The position numbers and the translations under genes were made by a program. Positions 1 through 8,122 of a DNA stretch of 29,324 nucleotides are shown in pieces. Each line of letters starts with the position of its first letter. Position 1 is the first letter of the stretch. This stretch comes from Pseudomonadota bacterium (lineage in GTDB: Bacteria > Pseudomonadota > Gammaproteobacteria > Burkholderiales > Rhodocyclaceae), in the NCBI GenBank assembly GCA_021811225.1, contig JAJZPJ010000006.1, forward strand, positions 1-29,324, in the 5' to 3' direction. The notes under the pieces were generated by a model. It saw only the letters and a list, made by a program, of their open reading frames with translations. It searched no databases and had not been told where the DNA came from.

Positions 1-619
1 AATCAGCAGTAGCATTTGTCCCGGTCTGATTAATCTGCCCTGACGCTATCGTTATGGTTCCGTTGGTAATGTTTCCGCTCGCCGTCAAACTCGTCAGCGT
101 CCCTAAGCTCGTCACATTCGGCTGCGCGGCGGTGGAGAGGGTGCCCGTCAGCGTCGTGGCTGATACCGTGGCGAATGTGGCCGTTCCGGTGAAGGTGGGG
201 CTTGCCGACAGCACCATGTTCCCTGTGCCGGTTACCGCATTGGACAGGGTTACGCCGCCGTAGGTGAGGGCGGCGGAAAGGGTGGTCGCTCCGGTAACGC
301 CAAGCGTGGTCCCGATCGTCGCGCCGGCCGTGACGGCAAGGGCTGGGGCGGTCAGCGTCGTTCCGTTGAACGTGAAGCCGGCCAGATTGGTTTGCGCGGT
401 CCCGCCCGAATTGTTGTACGGGATTCGATTCCCGGCGCCGGTGTACGGTGCGAGCTTCGTGAAGCCGAGCGCGATCGCCGCATACTCCGCGCGCAGCACG
501 GCCGAGCTGAGTGAAGACCCGGTGACCGGATCGCCGCTCGCCGCATAATAGTCTGTCGCCGTGGCCGGAACGCAAAACAGGACGAGAACGGCGAGCAGCA
601 ATCGGTTTAGCATTTTCAT
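1..619 (-). CDS. Fibre-like phage protein with N-terminal signal-like segment (C-terminus outside window)
   Basis: The frame is open from an ATG at 619 to the window edge, giving about 206 residues with the C-terminus missing. A GAGGGG ribosome-binding site lies about 8 bases upstream. Residues 1-22 look like a secretion signal: Lys-2, a Leu/Val core, and a small-residue VPATA exit. The rest is a low-complexity Thr/Ser/Gly/Ala beta repeat, with motifs such as SASPTFTGTATF and NVTSLGTLTSLTASGNI that are common in the shafts of tail fibres and of proteins ending in an intramolecular chaperone. It follows the 706-residue virion gene by 3 bp, in the position expected for a tail fibre or appendage. 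Fibre assignment is by composition and context. Function of the signal-like segment is unknown. Confidence 0.75.
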   Translation of the reverse strand, partial: MKMLNRLLLAVLVLFCVPATATDYYAASGDPVTGSSLSSAVLRAEYAAIALGFTKLAPYTGAGNRIPYNNSGGTAQTNLAGFTFNGTTLTAPALAVTAGATIGTTLGVTGATTLSAALTYGGVTLSNAVTGTGNMVLSASPTFTGTATFATVSATTLTGTLSTAAQPNVTSLGTLTSLTASGNITNGTITIASGQINQTGTNATAD

Positions 620-622
620 GGT

Positions 623-2743
623 CTATCCCCTCAAGTAGCGCCGCGGCGCGTGGTCAATCAGCGCCCCGGAGATTCGAATTGATTCGTGATAATCGGACGT
701 TCCGCGGATCGAAAGCGATACGTTGTCGGACTCCCCGCCCATGTCCACCGAGGACGGCGACAGGGTTTGCCCGTCCCAAACAAGGTCCACCTGGTCCCAG
801 GTAAGCCCGGCCTGGTCGAACGATCCCGATGAGAACGAAGTAATGATGTTCTGCTCGGCCGGCTGCGCAATATCGGTCGAGCCATAACCGAGGCTGTAAC
901 TGAATGAAAACTCCGCGTAGCCAATTCCTGAAATCTCCAGGCTTGCCGAGTGAAACCGCTTGATCAGGCGCGGCGATTTCAGGAAGTCGCGCGCCAAGTA
1001 CATCCAGTGGTCAATAGGGTCACCATCGAACGACGTCCCGCGCTCCATCTGATAGACCTCGCCATTGGTCGAGCCGAAGTAGATGACCTCGCTGCCGTCG
1101 GCTTCTTCCGAGGACCACGCCCAGATCGCGGCGTGCGCGAGCTTGATCACCGTCATGCCGACGACGCGGCTGGTCGTCGGTGCGATTGCTGATCCCCTCG
1201 TCGTGCCAAGGGTGATAAAGAGCGCGTAGCCGTCGGAGAAGAACAGCCGATATTGGCTCTTGTCCCGGCACACGCAGGAGGCCGTGACCTTGACCCGCTT
1301 GCCGTTCACCCATTTCTTCAGCTTGGCGCTGATCGTGTCATGGACGAAGTTGCCGAAGTTCTGCGACGTTTGGATGCTGCGGACGCCCTGGTCGTCGAGA
1401 AACATGGTGTAACCGACGTCCTGGATGGTATAGGCGTAGCCGCCCAGCTCGGCGCGATACGGGATCAGTTGCCAGTTGGCGACGCCGGTCCCGTAGAGCA
1501 TACTCAGCCGGTTGCGCGTGAAGATGGCCAGGGCACCCGCCGATGTGCTGCCCGGCTGCGTCATGAAGCCCTCGACTGTGTCGCCCATGCCGATCTCGGA
1601 AGCGCCGAGGACCACCGACCAGATATACGGCGTTGTCGGCGCCGCGTGCTGCACGGATCCGCCGAACGAGAAAAATAACTGCTTCTGGTGCGCGTGAACG
1701 TGCTCTGGCGCGTCCGTCGTCATTCCGGTGGTGATCGGCACCAGGATGTCGCCGTCAAACTCAAAGCCGCGATTCACGCCGTCACAACCGTAGATTCGGT
1801 TGGTATTGACCGCGCCGCCGAAGTTGTCGATGACAAACTCGTAACGGCCGCTGGGCAGGAGCACGATCGCGGTCTGGACGCCGGAGAGTGTGACGTTGAC
1901 AGCGCCGATCGTGGCCGCGCCGGCAGCGAAGTTGCCGCCCGCCGGATTCGTTATGATGAGCCTGCCCGCGGCGGAATTCGTGCCCCAGGCCGAAGTCGCG
2001 GTTGTGGCCACCACGCGCTTGACCGTGGCGGTGACGCCGCCCTGCGTGAGCGTAGCGCCTTCTGCGGGCACCGTTGCCCCGCCCGCAGTGAAGCTGATCT
2101 CGTTGTAGAGCGGGACCGCCTGCCAGCCGGTCGGGCTCGATTTCCAGATGCCGGCCGCCGTGGCGCCGGCGTTGTTGCGCCAGGTGTAGGTGACGCCGTT
2201 GTAGCGCACCCCGCCGAGGCTGTTGCCCGAACCTGTGGGCGCCGCAATGTCTACGCGGTAGGCGTCCGCCGCAAGGTTCTTGTATTGCGCCCGCAGGATC
2301 GCCGTCGCGGCGCCGTGCGTTGCCGATGTCGTCGTCGCCTGTGGGGCTGCGGCCACATTGAGCGCTTCGCCCGAGACAAACGTCCCGACGACCTTGGTTA
2401 TTACGATATGGCCGGAATCCGGAACCGCAATCACCGCCGCCGTCGCGGCCGATGTAACGCCGGTCACCGTATCGCCGACGGCGATCGTGCCGGTGAGTGT
2501 GATGTCGAGGACCGCAGCGACGCCAACGGACGGGCTCGGCCTGCCGTTGTATCGCTCATAGCCCATGACGCGGGCATAGCCGCCCTCGACATCGCATTCC
2601 CAGTTCTGACAGTCGCGCAGCGTGCCAGGTACGGCCGACAGCGGCGGCGTCTCGAAGTCGCAGCCGCCGGCAAACGCCGACATGATAGGGCGCGGCTGGG
2701 CCCTTCCGAGCCCAGCCTGTGCCAGTGCGCGCGCGCTGATCAT
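623..2743 (-). CDS. Large virion protein, candidate tail connector/nozzle or head-stabilisation protein
   Basis: A 706-residue protein without a recognised enzymatic motif. The N-terminus (residues about 22-70) holds the block GGCDFETPPLSAVPGTLRDC followed by GGYARVMGYERYNGRPSPS, a pattern I associate with uncharacterised podovirus structural proteins. Residues about 75-300 are rich in Gly, Ala, Thr and Val and look like repeated beta strands. The C-terminal part is aromatic and beta-rich, ending near HAPRRYLRG. It lies between a 277-residue virion protein and a fibre-like gene, downstream of the head-tail adaptor, which is where nozzle (T7 gp12-like) or P22 gp10-like plug proteins are found. 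The connector role is inferred from position and size only. Confidence 0.65.
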   Translation of the reverse strand: MISARALAQAGLGRAQPRPIMSAFAGGCDFETPPLSAVPGTLRDCQNWECDVEGGYARVMGYERYNGRPSPSVGVAAVLDITLTGTIAVGDTVTGVTSAATAAVIAVPDSGHIVITKVVGTFVSGEALNVAAAPQATTTSATHGAATAILRAQYKNLAADAYRVDIAAPTGSGNSLGGVRYNGVTYTWRNNAGATAAGIWKSSPTGWQAVPLYNEISFTAGGATVPAEGATLTQGGVTATVKRVVATTATSAWGTNSAAGRLIITNPAGGNFAAGAATIGAVNVTLSGVQTAIVLLPSGRYEFVIDNFGGAVNTNRIYGCDGVNRGFEFDGDILVPITTGMTTDAPEHVHAHQKQLFFSFGGSVQHAAPTTPYIWSVVLGASEIGMGDTVEGFMTQPGSTSAGALAIFTRNRLSMLYGTGVANWQLIPYRAELGGYAYTIQDVGYTMFLDDQGVRSIQTSQNFGNFVHDTISAKLKKWVNGKRVKVTASCVCRDKSQYRLFFSDGYALFITLGTTRGSAIAPTTSRVVGMTVIKLAHAAIWAWSSEEADGSEVIYFGSTNGEVYQMERGTSFDGDPIDHWMYLARDFLKSPRLIKRFHSASLEISGIGYAEFSFSYSLGYGSTDIAQPAEQNIITSFSSGSFDQAGLTWDQVDLVWDGQTLSPSSVDMGGESDNVSLSIRGTSDYHESIRISGALIDHAPRRYLRG

Positions 2744-2757
2744 TACCCGCTAGCCGA

Positions 2758-3591
2758 TTACGCGCCGAGCAGGCTTTGCCACTTCCCGGCGGCCGAATCG
2801 ACCAGCATGCGCGATTTCCCTGCGGCGACCGCTACACCGGTTGCCGTGGCTACGCCATCGATCGTATCGGTTCCGGCACCGAACAACTGCAGCGAGTTCG
2901 TCGCCGCCGAGTTCTTGACCCAGTGAACATTCCCCGAGCCAGTCGCAGCAGGGAGCGCCACCGAGTCGGCAGCAGACCCTACAGTCGTAACCTCGTGGAC
3001 AGACTTTGTGGCAGATAGCGCAAGCGCAGCCGCCTGCGTGCCGCCGGCGTTCGCGGTGATCCCGGTTTCGATGCCCAGCGGCCCGACAGACATCAGATTC
3101 GCCGGGAAAGTATCAATCTGCTTGGCTGCGCTGAGTACGCCGACCTTGGAGGCCGCTGCCGTGCCGGCAACAGCATCGGTCAGATAAGCGATCTGCGCCG
3201 ACGTTGCGCCTACGATGCCCGCATACCACTGGCCGGCCGTGGCCGGCACCAGGAACACCGCTTGCGCCGCGGGCAGCGTGTAGGCTGCGTTCGCCGCGCC
3301 GCCATTGATGGCCGCACCAGTCTGCGGATAGATCGGCAGGGCGTTCGTGGCGTCGGTATTGACCACCCAGACGCCGGGGTCCCCGGGTTCAGGCGCGGTC
3401 AGTACGACTGCCTTGGTCGCGTCCGCGCCGGTGACGTAGTTGATCGCGTTCAGCAGCACCGCTGCCGTTGCCTGGCTCGACCCGATCGCGGCGACCGCAC
3501 CGCTGCCATGGGAGCGATCGAATGCGGCCTGCACGGCCTTGGCGATGCGCTTGTCGTTGATTGCGTTCAGTGCTTGGGAAATGATGCTCAT
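2758..3591 (-). CDS. Hypothetical virion-associated protein (277 aa)
   Basis: The start at 3591 is chosen because AAGGAG lies 7 bases upstream. The reading frame extends 26 codons further, but that extension is Arg/Phe-rich, lacks a good ribosome site and would run into a terminator-like hairpin. The N-terminus (MSIISQALNAINDKRIAKAV) is helical. The remainder is Ala/Gly/Thr/Val-rich and strand-forming, with repeated units such as GVWVVNTDATNALPIYPQTG and a related block near the C-terminus (HWVKNSAATNSLQLFGAGTD), suggesting an internal duplication of a beta unit. It sits between the adaptor and the 706-residue protein. A tail-tip, decoration or neck role is possible. No family is recognised. 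Confidence 0.65.
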   Translation of the reverse strand: MSIISQALNAINDKRIAKAVQAAFDRSHGSGAVAAIGSSQATAAVLLNAINYVTGADATKAVVLTAPEPGDPGVWVVNTDATNALPIYPQTGAAINGGAANAAYTLPAAQAVFLVPATAGQWYAGIVGATSAQIAYLTDAVAGTAAASKVGVLSAAKQIDTFPANLMSVGPLGIETGITANAGGTQAAALALSATKSVHEVTTVGSAADSVALPAATGSGNVHWVKNSAATNSLQLFGAGTDTIDGVATATGVAVAAGKSRMLVDSAAGKWQSLLGA

Positions 3592-3672
3592 GGTGGATCT
3601 CCTTGAAAGAAAGCGGGCAAAGCGCCCGAACAGCGTCCTGAGTACGATCGAGTCTTGGAAGACCCGCACAAC

Positions 3673-3693
3673 AAAAGCCGGCCGAAGCCGGCT
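3673..3693 (-). terminator. UUCG-loop hairpin with U-rich tail
   Basis: On the minus strand a perfect 7-bp stem AGCCGGC/GCCGGCT encloses a TTCG tetraloop and is followed at once by TTTTGTTG. This is a good intrinsic-terminator shape. It lies just past the adaptor stop codon and ahead of the 277-residue virion gene, so it may reduce readthrough into the distal genes or protect the 3' end of the upstream message. Confidence 0.65.
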
Positions 3694-3702
3694 AATTCAA
3701 AA

Positions 3703-4398
3703 CTAGGCCAGCGGTTCCCCGTAGGTCCACCGCGGCAGTTGATCCAGCTCGAGCGCGGCGCGCAACTTTCCGCCCTCGGCGTTCGCGCGCAGGATCGCCT
3801 CCGGTGCCACGCGGTTCCCGCCGTACTTCGACATGGCCTCGTAGACGATCAGCTGGTGAAAGCGCGTCGGCATTTCCGGGATGTCGCCGTCGGCCGCCAG
3901 CGTCTGGGGTCCGATCTGATAGTCGCCTGAGACGACGTAGACATCATTGGGCTTCGGGCCGAGGCAAATCCTGCCCGATGGGTCGATGCTGAATCGCTGT
4001 GGCTGGCCGTTGTTCTGCGTGCCATAGCGATACAGGCGCCGGAAATCGTCCCACTCCATCCACAGGAGCGGATATTCGCTGCCCACGCCCGCCGAGGCCA
4101 GGTAGCACTTGAAGGTGTTGCGATACCAGCGCGCCCAGCGCGTGATCGCCACCGCGGAAACGGTGTCGGTGCAGGCCCCGTAGGCGTACTCGCCGGTGCT
4201 TGCCACGGTGTTGACCGCGAAGCTCTTACGCATCCAGCGCCAGAGCTCGCTTTCCTGCTGCAGCTCGTTCCACGCCTGGACGATCCATTGAACGAAACGC
4301 GCAAGCTCTCCAGTCTGCCCGGTGACCGCAGACGGCCCGCTGCCGGTGTCGGTGCATTCCTGCCGCAACGACTGGCAGAGCTGGAGATTGGTGCTCAT
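3703..4398 (-). CDS. Head-tail adaptor protein (podovirus SU10-type)
   Basis: A 231-residue protein. The start at 4398 is chosen because its ATG overlaps the upstream stop (ATGA); a start nine codons earlier is possible. The N-terminal helix block, ELARFVQWIVQAWNELQQES followed by ELWRWMRKSFAV (about residues 32-65), is the hallmark of phage adaptor proteins: paired helices with WN and WxWM motifs that attach below the portal ring. A strand-rich middle (YPLLWMEWDDFRRLYRYG) and a C-terminal helix follow. The family joins portal to nozzle and seals DNA in the head. Position, after capsid genes and before the large connector candidate, agrees. Assignment rests on recalled family resemblance. Confidence 0.75.
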   Translation of the reverse strand: MSTNLQLCQSLRQECTDTGSGPSAVTGQTGELARFVQWIVQAWNELQQESELWRWMRKSFAVNTVASTGEYAYGACTDTVSAVAITRWARWYRNTFKCYLASAGVGSEYPLLWMEWDDFRRLYRYGTQNNGQPQRFSIDPSGRICLGPKPNDVYVVSGDYQIGPQTLAADGDIPEMPTRFHQLIVYEAMSKYGGNRVAPEAILRANAEGGKLRAALELDQLPRWTYGEPLA

Positions 4399-4946
4399 TG
4401 CTCGCGCATCACCGCGTTGAACCACTCGCGCCCGCGCGGGTTGTCGTCGCGCACGATCTGCAGGCTATGCGTCGGCCGCGAGCGGCCTTCGAGCCGGTTG
4501 TATTCCTGCCCGGATCCATCCTTGCCGAACGAGCACGCGAACTGCTTGCGCTTGGCCGCCAGCAGGCTGTAGAGAAAGCGCCGCTTGATGGTCTGTTCCA
4601 CGCCGCGCTGAACGTACTGATCTATCCCGTTGTGGCCGCAGGAAAGGAATACCGGTGAATTTGGATCGTCGTCGGACTCGACGAAGATGGTGACGGGCTC
4701 GTTCATGAACCGCTCCTGCTCCGCCTTGTCCTTCATGTGGCGGGCATCGATGGCTTCGATCCCGCTCGATGTTGCCTCGGCCTTGCCCGAAGTCGAGATC
4801 GAGATATTCTCTTGCTGCCCGGATTCGGCGTCTCGGGTGCTAATACCGCCTTTCGGCACATGAATCGCAGGACTGCGACCACTTCGCAGCCGCTCGTCGT
4901 TCGCCAGTTGGGCGGCGGATCTCGGCCTTGTTGCGGTTTTCGTCAT
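4395..4946 (-). CDS. Hypothetical virion-module protein (183 aa)
   Basis: AAGGAG lies about 7 bases ahead of the ATG at 4946. Residues 1-75 are polar and look disordered (many Ser, Arg, Glu; SGQQENISISTSGKAEATSS). Residues 80-183 appear folded: EPVTIFVESDDDPNSPVFLS, then CGHNGIDQYVQRGVEQTIKR, and a basic helix with RRFLYSLLAAKRKQF. No catalytic motif or known family is recognised. It lies between the candidate decoration protein and the adaptor and is coupled to the adaptor by a 4-bp overlap, so a minor head or connector role is likely but unproven. A UUCG hairpin sits just upstream of its ribosome site. Confidence 0.6.
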   Translation of the reverse strand: MTKTATRPRSAAQLANDERLRSGRSPAIHVPKGGISTRDAESGQQENISISTSGKAEATSSGIEAIDARHMKDKAEQERFMNEPVTIFVESDDDPNSPVFLSCGHNGIDQYVQRGVEQTIKRRFLYSLLAAKRKQFACSFGKDGSGQEYNRLEGRSRPTHSLQIVRDDNPRGREWFNAVMREQ

Positions 4947-4966
4947 TTCTCAACTCCTTGGAAGGT

Positions 4967-4986
4967 GGGACCGCCGAAGCGGTCCC
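4967..4986 (-). other. Intercistronic UUCG hairpin
   Basis: A perfect 8-bp inverted repeat GGGACCGC/GCGGTCCC closes a TTCG tetraloop on the minus strand. No T-run follows; the next bases lead into the AAGGAG site of the 183-residue gene. It is therefore more likely a 3'-end protecting or processing structure, or a weak attenuator, than a full terminator. Confidence 0.55.
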
Positions 4987-4999
4987 GGGTTGACTACGG

Positions 5000-5506
5000 T
5001 TACGACACCTGCGGACGATCCGGGATGCACAGGATGTCCTGGATCACGTTGGTGAAGCCGGTTGCGTTCCAATTGCTCGTACCGAACGCGATATTGACGG
5101 CCGCGGTCGCACCTGCCTTCAGGATCTGGTAGGCAAACGGACACACATCGTTGGGAATGCTCGGGAATTGCGACGGAACGAGGAAGTTGCCCGCCGAGTC
5201 GAGGGCCTGGTGCTTGCCCATCATGCACTTCACGTTGCCGCTGGCATCGAGTGCCCAGATCACGGTGCAACCGTGACCGTAGGCGCCCGCGACGGACGCG
5301 CCGCCGACCAGAACCGGGAACGCCGCCCCGGTGTTGTAGTCGGTCGTCGGCGTTGTGCCACCGGTGATTGCCGTCTTGGTGCGCGCCTTGCCGTTGATGG
5401 CGTAGCTGATGGTGACGGTCGTGTCGTGCGTGGTGACTGCGCCGGCCGCCGTCAGCAGGCCGGAAGTAGTGCAGAAAGTCGCACCTACCATTTTTTGTGC
5501 TTGCAT
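5000..5506 (-). CDS. Candidate capsid decoration/structural protein (168 aa)
   Basis: The ATG at 5506 is preceded by AAGGAG at a good distance. The protein is Gly/Ala/Thr/Val-rich and strand-forming, with no charged helical domain, no signal and no catalytic motif. It begins MQAQKMVGATFCTTSGLLTA and ends in a short hydrophilic tail. It lies directly downstream of the major capsid gene and is separated from its neighbours by stable hairpins on both sides, as expected of an abundant virion protein expressed at its own level. Many phages encode a small decoration or cement protein in this place. Sequence resemblance to a named family is not claimed. Confidence 0.6.
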   Translation of the reverse strand: MQAQKMVGATFCTTSGLLTAAGAVTTHDTTVTISYAINGKARTKTAITGGTTPTTDYNTGAAFPVLVGGASVAGAYGHGCTVIWALDASGNVKCMMGKHQALDSAGNFLVPSQFPSIPNDVCPFAYQILKAGATAAVNIAFGTSNWNATGFTNVIQDILCIPDRPQVS

Positions 5507-5536
5507 GGTGATTCTCCTTAATCTCGCATTTCGTTG

Positions 5537-5562
5537 ATGGCGGGCACGGATGCGCCCGCCAT
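5537..5562 (-). other. Intercistronic hairpin after the major capsid gene
   Basis: A perfect 9-bp inverted repeat (ATGGCGGGC/GCCCGCCAT, 8-base loop) lies between the stop of the capsid gene and the start of the 168-residue gene. It is not followed by a T-run on the minus strand, so it probably stabilises the capsid mRNA 3' end or marks a processing site. Confidence 0.55.
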
Positions 5563-5578
5563 TGATTCAGTTGGCCCG

Positions 5579-6610
5579 TTACAGGTTCGTGACGCCGAAC
5601 TCCGTGACCGCCATCCAGCCGTGGTTGGTGACGACGCCGGCGTCGTAGAAGGTGCCGGAGACGTAGCCGCGCTCGCCGGTTGGGTCGGACTTGTCCTTCT
5701 GCTTGACCGGGATGTGGCTGAAGTCGATCGCGTCCAGGCCGCGGAAGGCCGTGTGGCCCCATGCGTCCTTGGCGATCGTGAACATCTGGTAGACGTCGAT
5801 GTTCGAGGCGCCGGTCGACTTCAGTCCGGTGCCAGCAACCGCTGCGCCGGTGTCGATGAACTTCGGAATGTCCGCCGACAGGATGAAGCGGTGCGAGCCG
5901 ACGGCGCCAATCTCGAGATCATGGATGATGTCCATCTTTCCGTAGTCGGCCACGGCCTTGTAGCCGGGGATCGCCTCGATGTCGCGCTGCGCATCGGTGT
6001 GCGTGAAGTCGAGGAACGCAGGCTGCAGCGACACGCTGCCTTCGTTCTGCGAGGACTGCATCACCTTGCGCACAAACAGCGCATGGTTGCCGCGCAAGCT
6101 GCGCGTGATCTTGTCGAGCAGGTTCGGGGTGAGCGTTTCGTCGACCGTGCCGCGCGTGGTGCCGCCCGCGTAGAAGCGGTTGGTGCAGCCTTGCAGCGCG
6201 CCGACGTAGACGAGTTCGCGCACCAGGCCGAGACGTTCGCCCAGCTGCTCCTCCATCCAGGCCGGGATGTCATCCTCGCCGAGGTTCGCCTGGCGCTCGG
6301 TGTAGCTGTAGAGCGCGCCGTACTTCTGCACCTGAACGGTGGTGTCGAGCGTGGTCAGGCTCTCCGGGGTCGGCGTGTTGCCTTCCTGGATGAGGTGGGC
6401 GGCGGCCGTGGTCGAAAAGACGTTCGGCGCTGCCGCGGTCGCGCCAAAAGGCACAACCTGCCGGAAGATGACGGTATCGCCCATCTTTACGGGCTGTTTC
6501 CACACTTCGCCCGAGATTTCCACGGTCGAAACATGGACGGCGTGTTTCAGGATCTGGCCGAGGATTTTTCCCCGGCGCTGGCCGGGGCTGGTATAGGTAG
6601 CTGCTGCCAT
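5579..6610 (-). CDS. Major capsid protein, N4 gp56 family
   Basis: A 343-residue protein matching the N4 gp56-type major capsid family, a HK97-fold shell protein. Recognisable features are the N-terminal TSPGQRRGKILGQILKHAVH segment, the EGNTPTPESLTTLDTTVQVQ block followed by KYGALYSYTERQANLGED (about residues 75-115), the REL..GALQGCTNRFYAGG region, and the C-terminal stretch with GTFYDAGVVTNHGWMAVTEFG. Length fits the family's usual 300-400 residues. AAGGAG lies about 8 bases ahead of the ATG. The preceding gene encodes the scaffold, as expected. Unlike many HK97-type capsids there is no fused N-terminal delta domain or protease, which fits a separate scaffold. Confidence 0.9.
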   Translation of the reverse strand: MAAATYTSPGQRRGKILGQILKHAVHVSTVEISGEVWKQPVKMGDTVIFRQVVPFGATAAAPNVFSTTAAAHLIQEGNTPTPESLTTLDTTVQVQKYGALYSYTERQANLGEDDIPAWMEEQLGERLGLVRELVYVGALQGCTNRFYAGGTTRGTVDETLTPNLLDKITRSLRGNHALFVRKVMQSSQNEGSVSLQPAFLDFTHTDAQRDIEAIPGYKAVADYGKMDIIHDLEIGAVGSHRFILSADIPKFIDTGAAVAGTGLKSTGASNIDVYQMFTIAKDAWGHTAFRGLDAIDFSHIPVKQKDKSDPTGERGYVSGTFYDAGVVTNHGWMAVTEFGVTNL

Positions 6611-6630
6611 GGTGATGCTCCTTCAATTCT

Positions 6631-7536
6631 TTATGCCGATGCGAATGCCTTTTCCGCGGCTTCGCGCTCGGACGGGGTTTGTTGGCGCTGGGCGCGCGTT
6701 CCCTTTGCGGGAATCGCCTGCTCCAGCCGTTGCTTGTTGGCTGCTTCGTCCGCGGCTTTGTCGGCGGCGGTCTTGCGGTGTTCGTAGTACAGATCGATCA
6801 TCCGAATGGCGTCCTTCGCGCGGTCGGACTGGGCAAGCGCCTGAATCTCAGGGGTCTGCGTCTTCATCCATGCGTCGAATTCCGGCTTCAGAGTGCCGTC
6901 CTCGTTCTTGATGTCGTCTTCCCAGTCGGGATGCCTGGCATCGACGCGGGCGAACTCGCGCGCGCTTTTCTCTGCCTTTGCAGTCGCCTCACCGAGGACG
7001 GACGAGAATTCTTTCTTCAGGCCTTCCACATCGACGGCATCGCCAGGCTTTCCGAGGGCCGCAAGGCGCTCGTCCATGGCTTCCGCCCATTCGGGGAAAT
7101 CCTCTTTGATGCGCGCCCACTTCTCGCTACTGTTCACAGCGTCGGCGACTTGGGCCCCCGTCGGCGCTGCAGTCCCGGATGCGGCAGCGGCTTTCGCGGC
7201 CTCGCCTCCAGCTTTCAGTGCTGCGAGTTGGTCTTCCAGGGCTTTGATGTGCCGCTGCGCCGTGCCTACCTGGTTGGCGGTTGCGGTCACTTTCTGGAGC
7301 TGTTCCGTGAGGGTGTCGAAGCTCTGCTTCAGAATTGGAGGGACGCCTTCCCATGGATCAGCGGCCGGTTCTGCAGCGGCTGTCGCAGGTTTGGTGTCCT
7401 TCGGGTCTGACGCGGGCTCGGTCGCCTTGGCGGCCGCCGGCGCAGCGCCTTCGCCCGCGGCCTCTCCGGCGGCGGCGAATGCTGTCTGTGCGTCCTGGCG
7501 TTCGATTTCGGCGGCGTTCTCTCTCACTTCTGGCAT
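6631..7536 (-). CDS. Capsid scaffolding protein
   Basis: A 301-residue, strongly charged, helix-rich protein. Residues 1-75 are acidic and Ala/Pro-rich (probably disordered). About 75-125 form a coiled coil (FDTLTEQLQKVTATANQVGT). The C-terminal 50 residues are basic and helical (NKQRLEQAIPAKGTRAQRQQ), as in scaffolds that contact the coat protein. The C-terminal third also carries the TPEIQALAQSDRAKDAIRMI block seen in other phage scaffolds. It lies directly upstream of the capsid gene, starts with GGAG 5-6 bases ahead of ATG, and is preceded by a terminator-like hairpin that may set its level apart from the portal genes. No protease motif is seen. Confidence 0.8.
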   Translation of the reverse strand: MPEVRENAAEIERQDAQTAFAAAGEAAGEGAAPAAAKATEPASDPKDTKPATAAAEPAADPWEGVPPILKQSFDTLTEQLQKVTATANQVGTAQRHIKALEDQLAALKAGGEAAKAAAASGTAAPTGAQVADAVNSSEKWARIKEDFPEWAEAMDERLAALGKPGDAVDVEGLKKEFSSVLGEATAKAEKSAREFARVDARHPDWEDDIKNEDGTLKPEFDAWMKTQTPEIQALAQSDRAKDAIRMIDLYYEHRKTAADKAADEAANKQRLEQAIPAKGTRAQRQQTPSEREAAEKAFASA

Positions 7537-7550
7537 TTGATCCTCCAGAA

Positions 7551-7577
7551 AAACAAAAGCCCGCGCGAGGGCGGGCT
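7551..7577 (-). terminator. Terminator-like hairpin upstream of scaffold gene
   Basis: On the minus strand AGCCCGC, a short loop and GCGGGCT form a stem followed immediately by TTTTGTTTTT and then the GGAGG of the scaffold gene. It has intrinsic-terminator form but sits inside the late operon, so it must be partial, antiterminated, or followed by a second promoter for the head genes. Confidence 0.7.
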
Positions 7578-7613
7578 GGTTCCGGTTTCCCGGGCTTGCA
7601 GGCGACGGCGGAG

Positions 7614-7826
7614 CTAGTCGGCCGCGCCTACCTCTTTCATGCCCTTGACCGGCTCGGCCAGGGACAGAAAATACAAATCTTCGGCAATCATGCCGCGCAG
7701 CCGTGCGGTGTCGTCCGCGTTTAGGCGCTTGTCGTTCTCCAGCCGGTGATCGGCCAGGCGCTGCTCGTAATGCTTCTTGAGCTTGCGAAACAGCGGCGTA
7801 TCTCGCTCGGACTGTGTGAGCTGCAT
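7614..7826 (-). CDS. Small basic helical protein (70 aa)
   Basis: The start at 7826 is chosen because ATG overlaps the upstream stop (ATGA). The frame continues further upstream, but there it overlaps the 98-residue gene and has no protein-like composition. The product is wholly helical and charged: LFRKLKKHYEQRLADHRLEN then LNADDTARLRGMIAEDLYFL. It lies in a run of three tiny coupled genes between portal and scaffold. Similar short helical proteins are common there in podovirus genomes, but their roles are mostly unknown. Confidence 0.65.
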   Translation of the reverse strand: MQLTQSERDTPLFRKLKKHYEQRLADHRLENDKRLNADDTARLRGMIAEDLYFLSLAEPVKGMKEVGAAD

Positions 7827-8122
7827 CAGTGCGTCACCCGCAGGATGCGGCTGGCGAGGCGCTGATTGCGCTCCAGGCGCCGCTGCCGCCGCTCTGCTGC
7901 CGCCCGCACCATCGACGCGTCCTCCGGCGTGCGCTCGGCGCGATACCAGTTCGAGCCCTTCTCGCCGCGCGTGGGGTCGGAGCACATTTCGCCGGCCACC
8001 AGGTGCCCCATGATGTCCGGGTGCAGCACCCATTGCGGTACTTCGCTTGGCTGCAGCGGCCGCCAGCCGTTGCGCCCATTCTCTGATTCGTAGATCACCA
8101 GGATGGTTTGCTTCGTCGTCAC
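7826..8122 (-). CDS. Hypothetical phage protein (98 aa), GTG start
   Basis: The start is a GTG at 8122 because it overlaps the upstream stop (GTGA) and has GGAGAG 6 bases ahead. Residues 1-50 form a compact, strand-rich region (TILVIYESENGRNGWRPLQP, then HPDIMGHLVAGEMCSDPTRG). Residues 60-98 are a basic helix (RRQRRLERNQRLASR). I recognise no named family. It is translationally coupled to both neighbours. The first part could be a small binding domain and the basic tail could touch nucleic acid, but that is speculation. Confidence 0.65.
   Translation of the reverse strand: MTTKQTILVIYESENGRNGWRPLQPSEVPQWVLHPDIMGHLVAGEMCSDPTRGEKGSNWYRAERTPEDASMVRAAAERRQRRLERNQRLASRILRVTH

Noticed and set aside
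1951..2926. Long plus-strand open frames opposite the 706-residue virion gene
   Set aside because: They lie wholly antisense to a clear phage gene, are Arg/Ala/His-rich shadow frames of GC-rich DNA, and lack ribosome sites.
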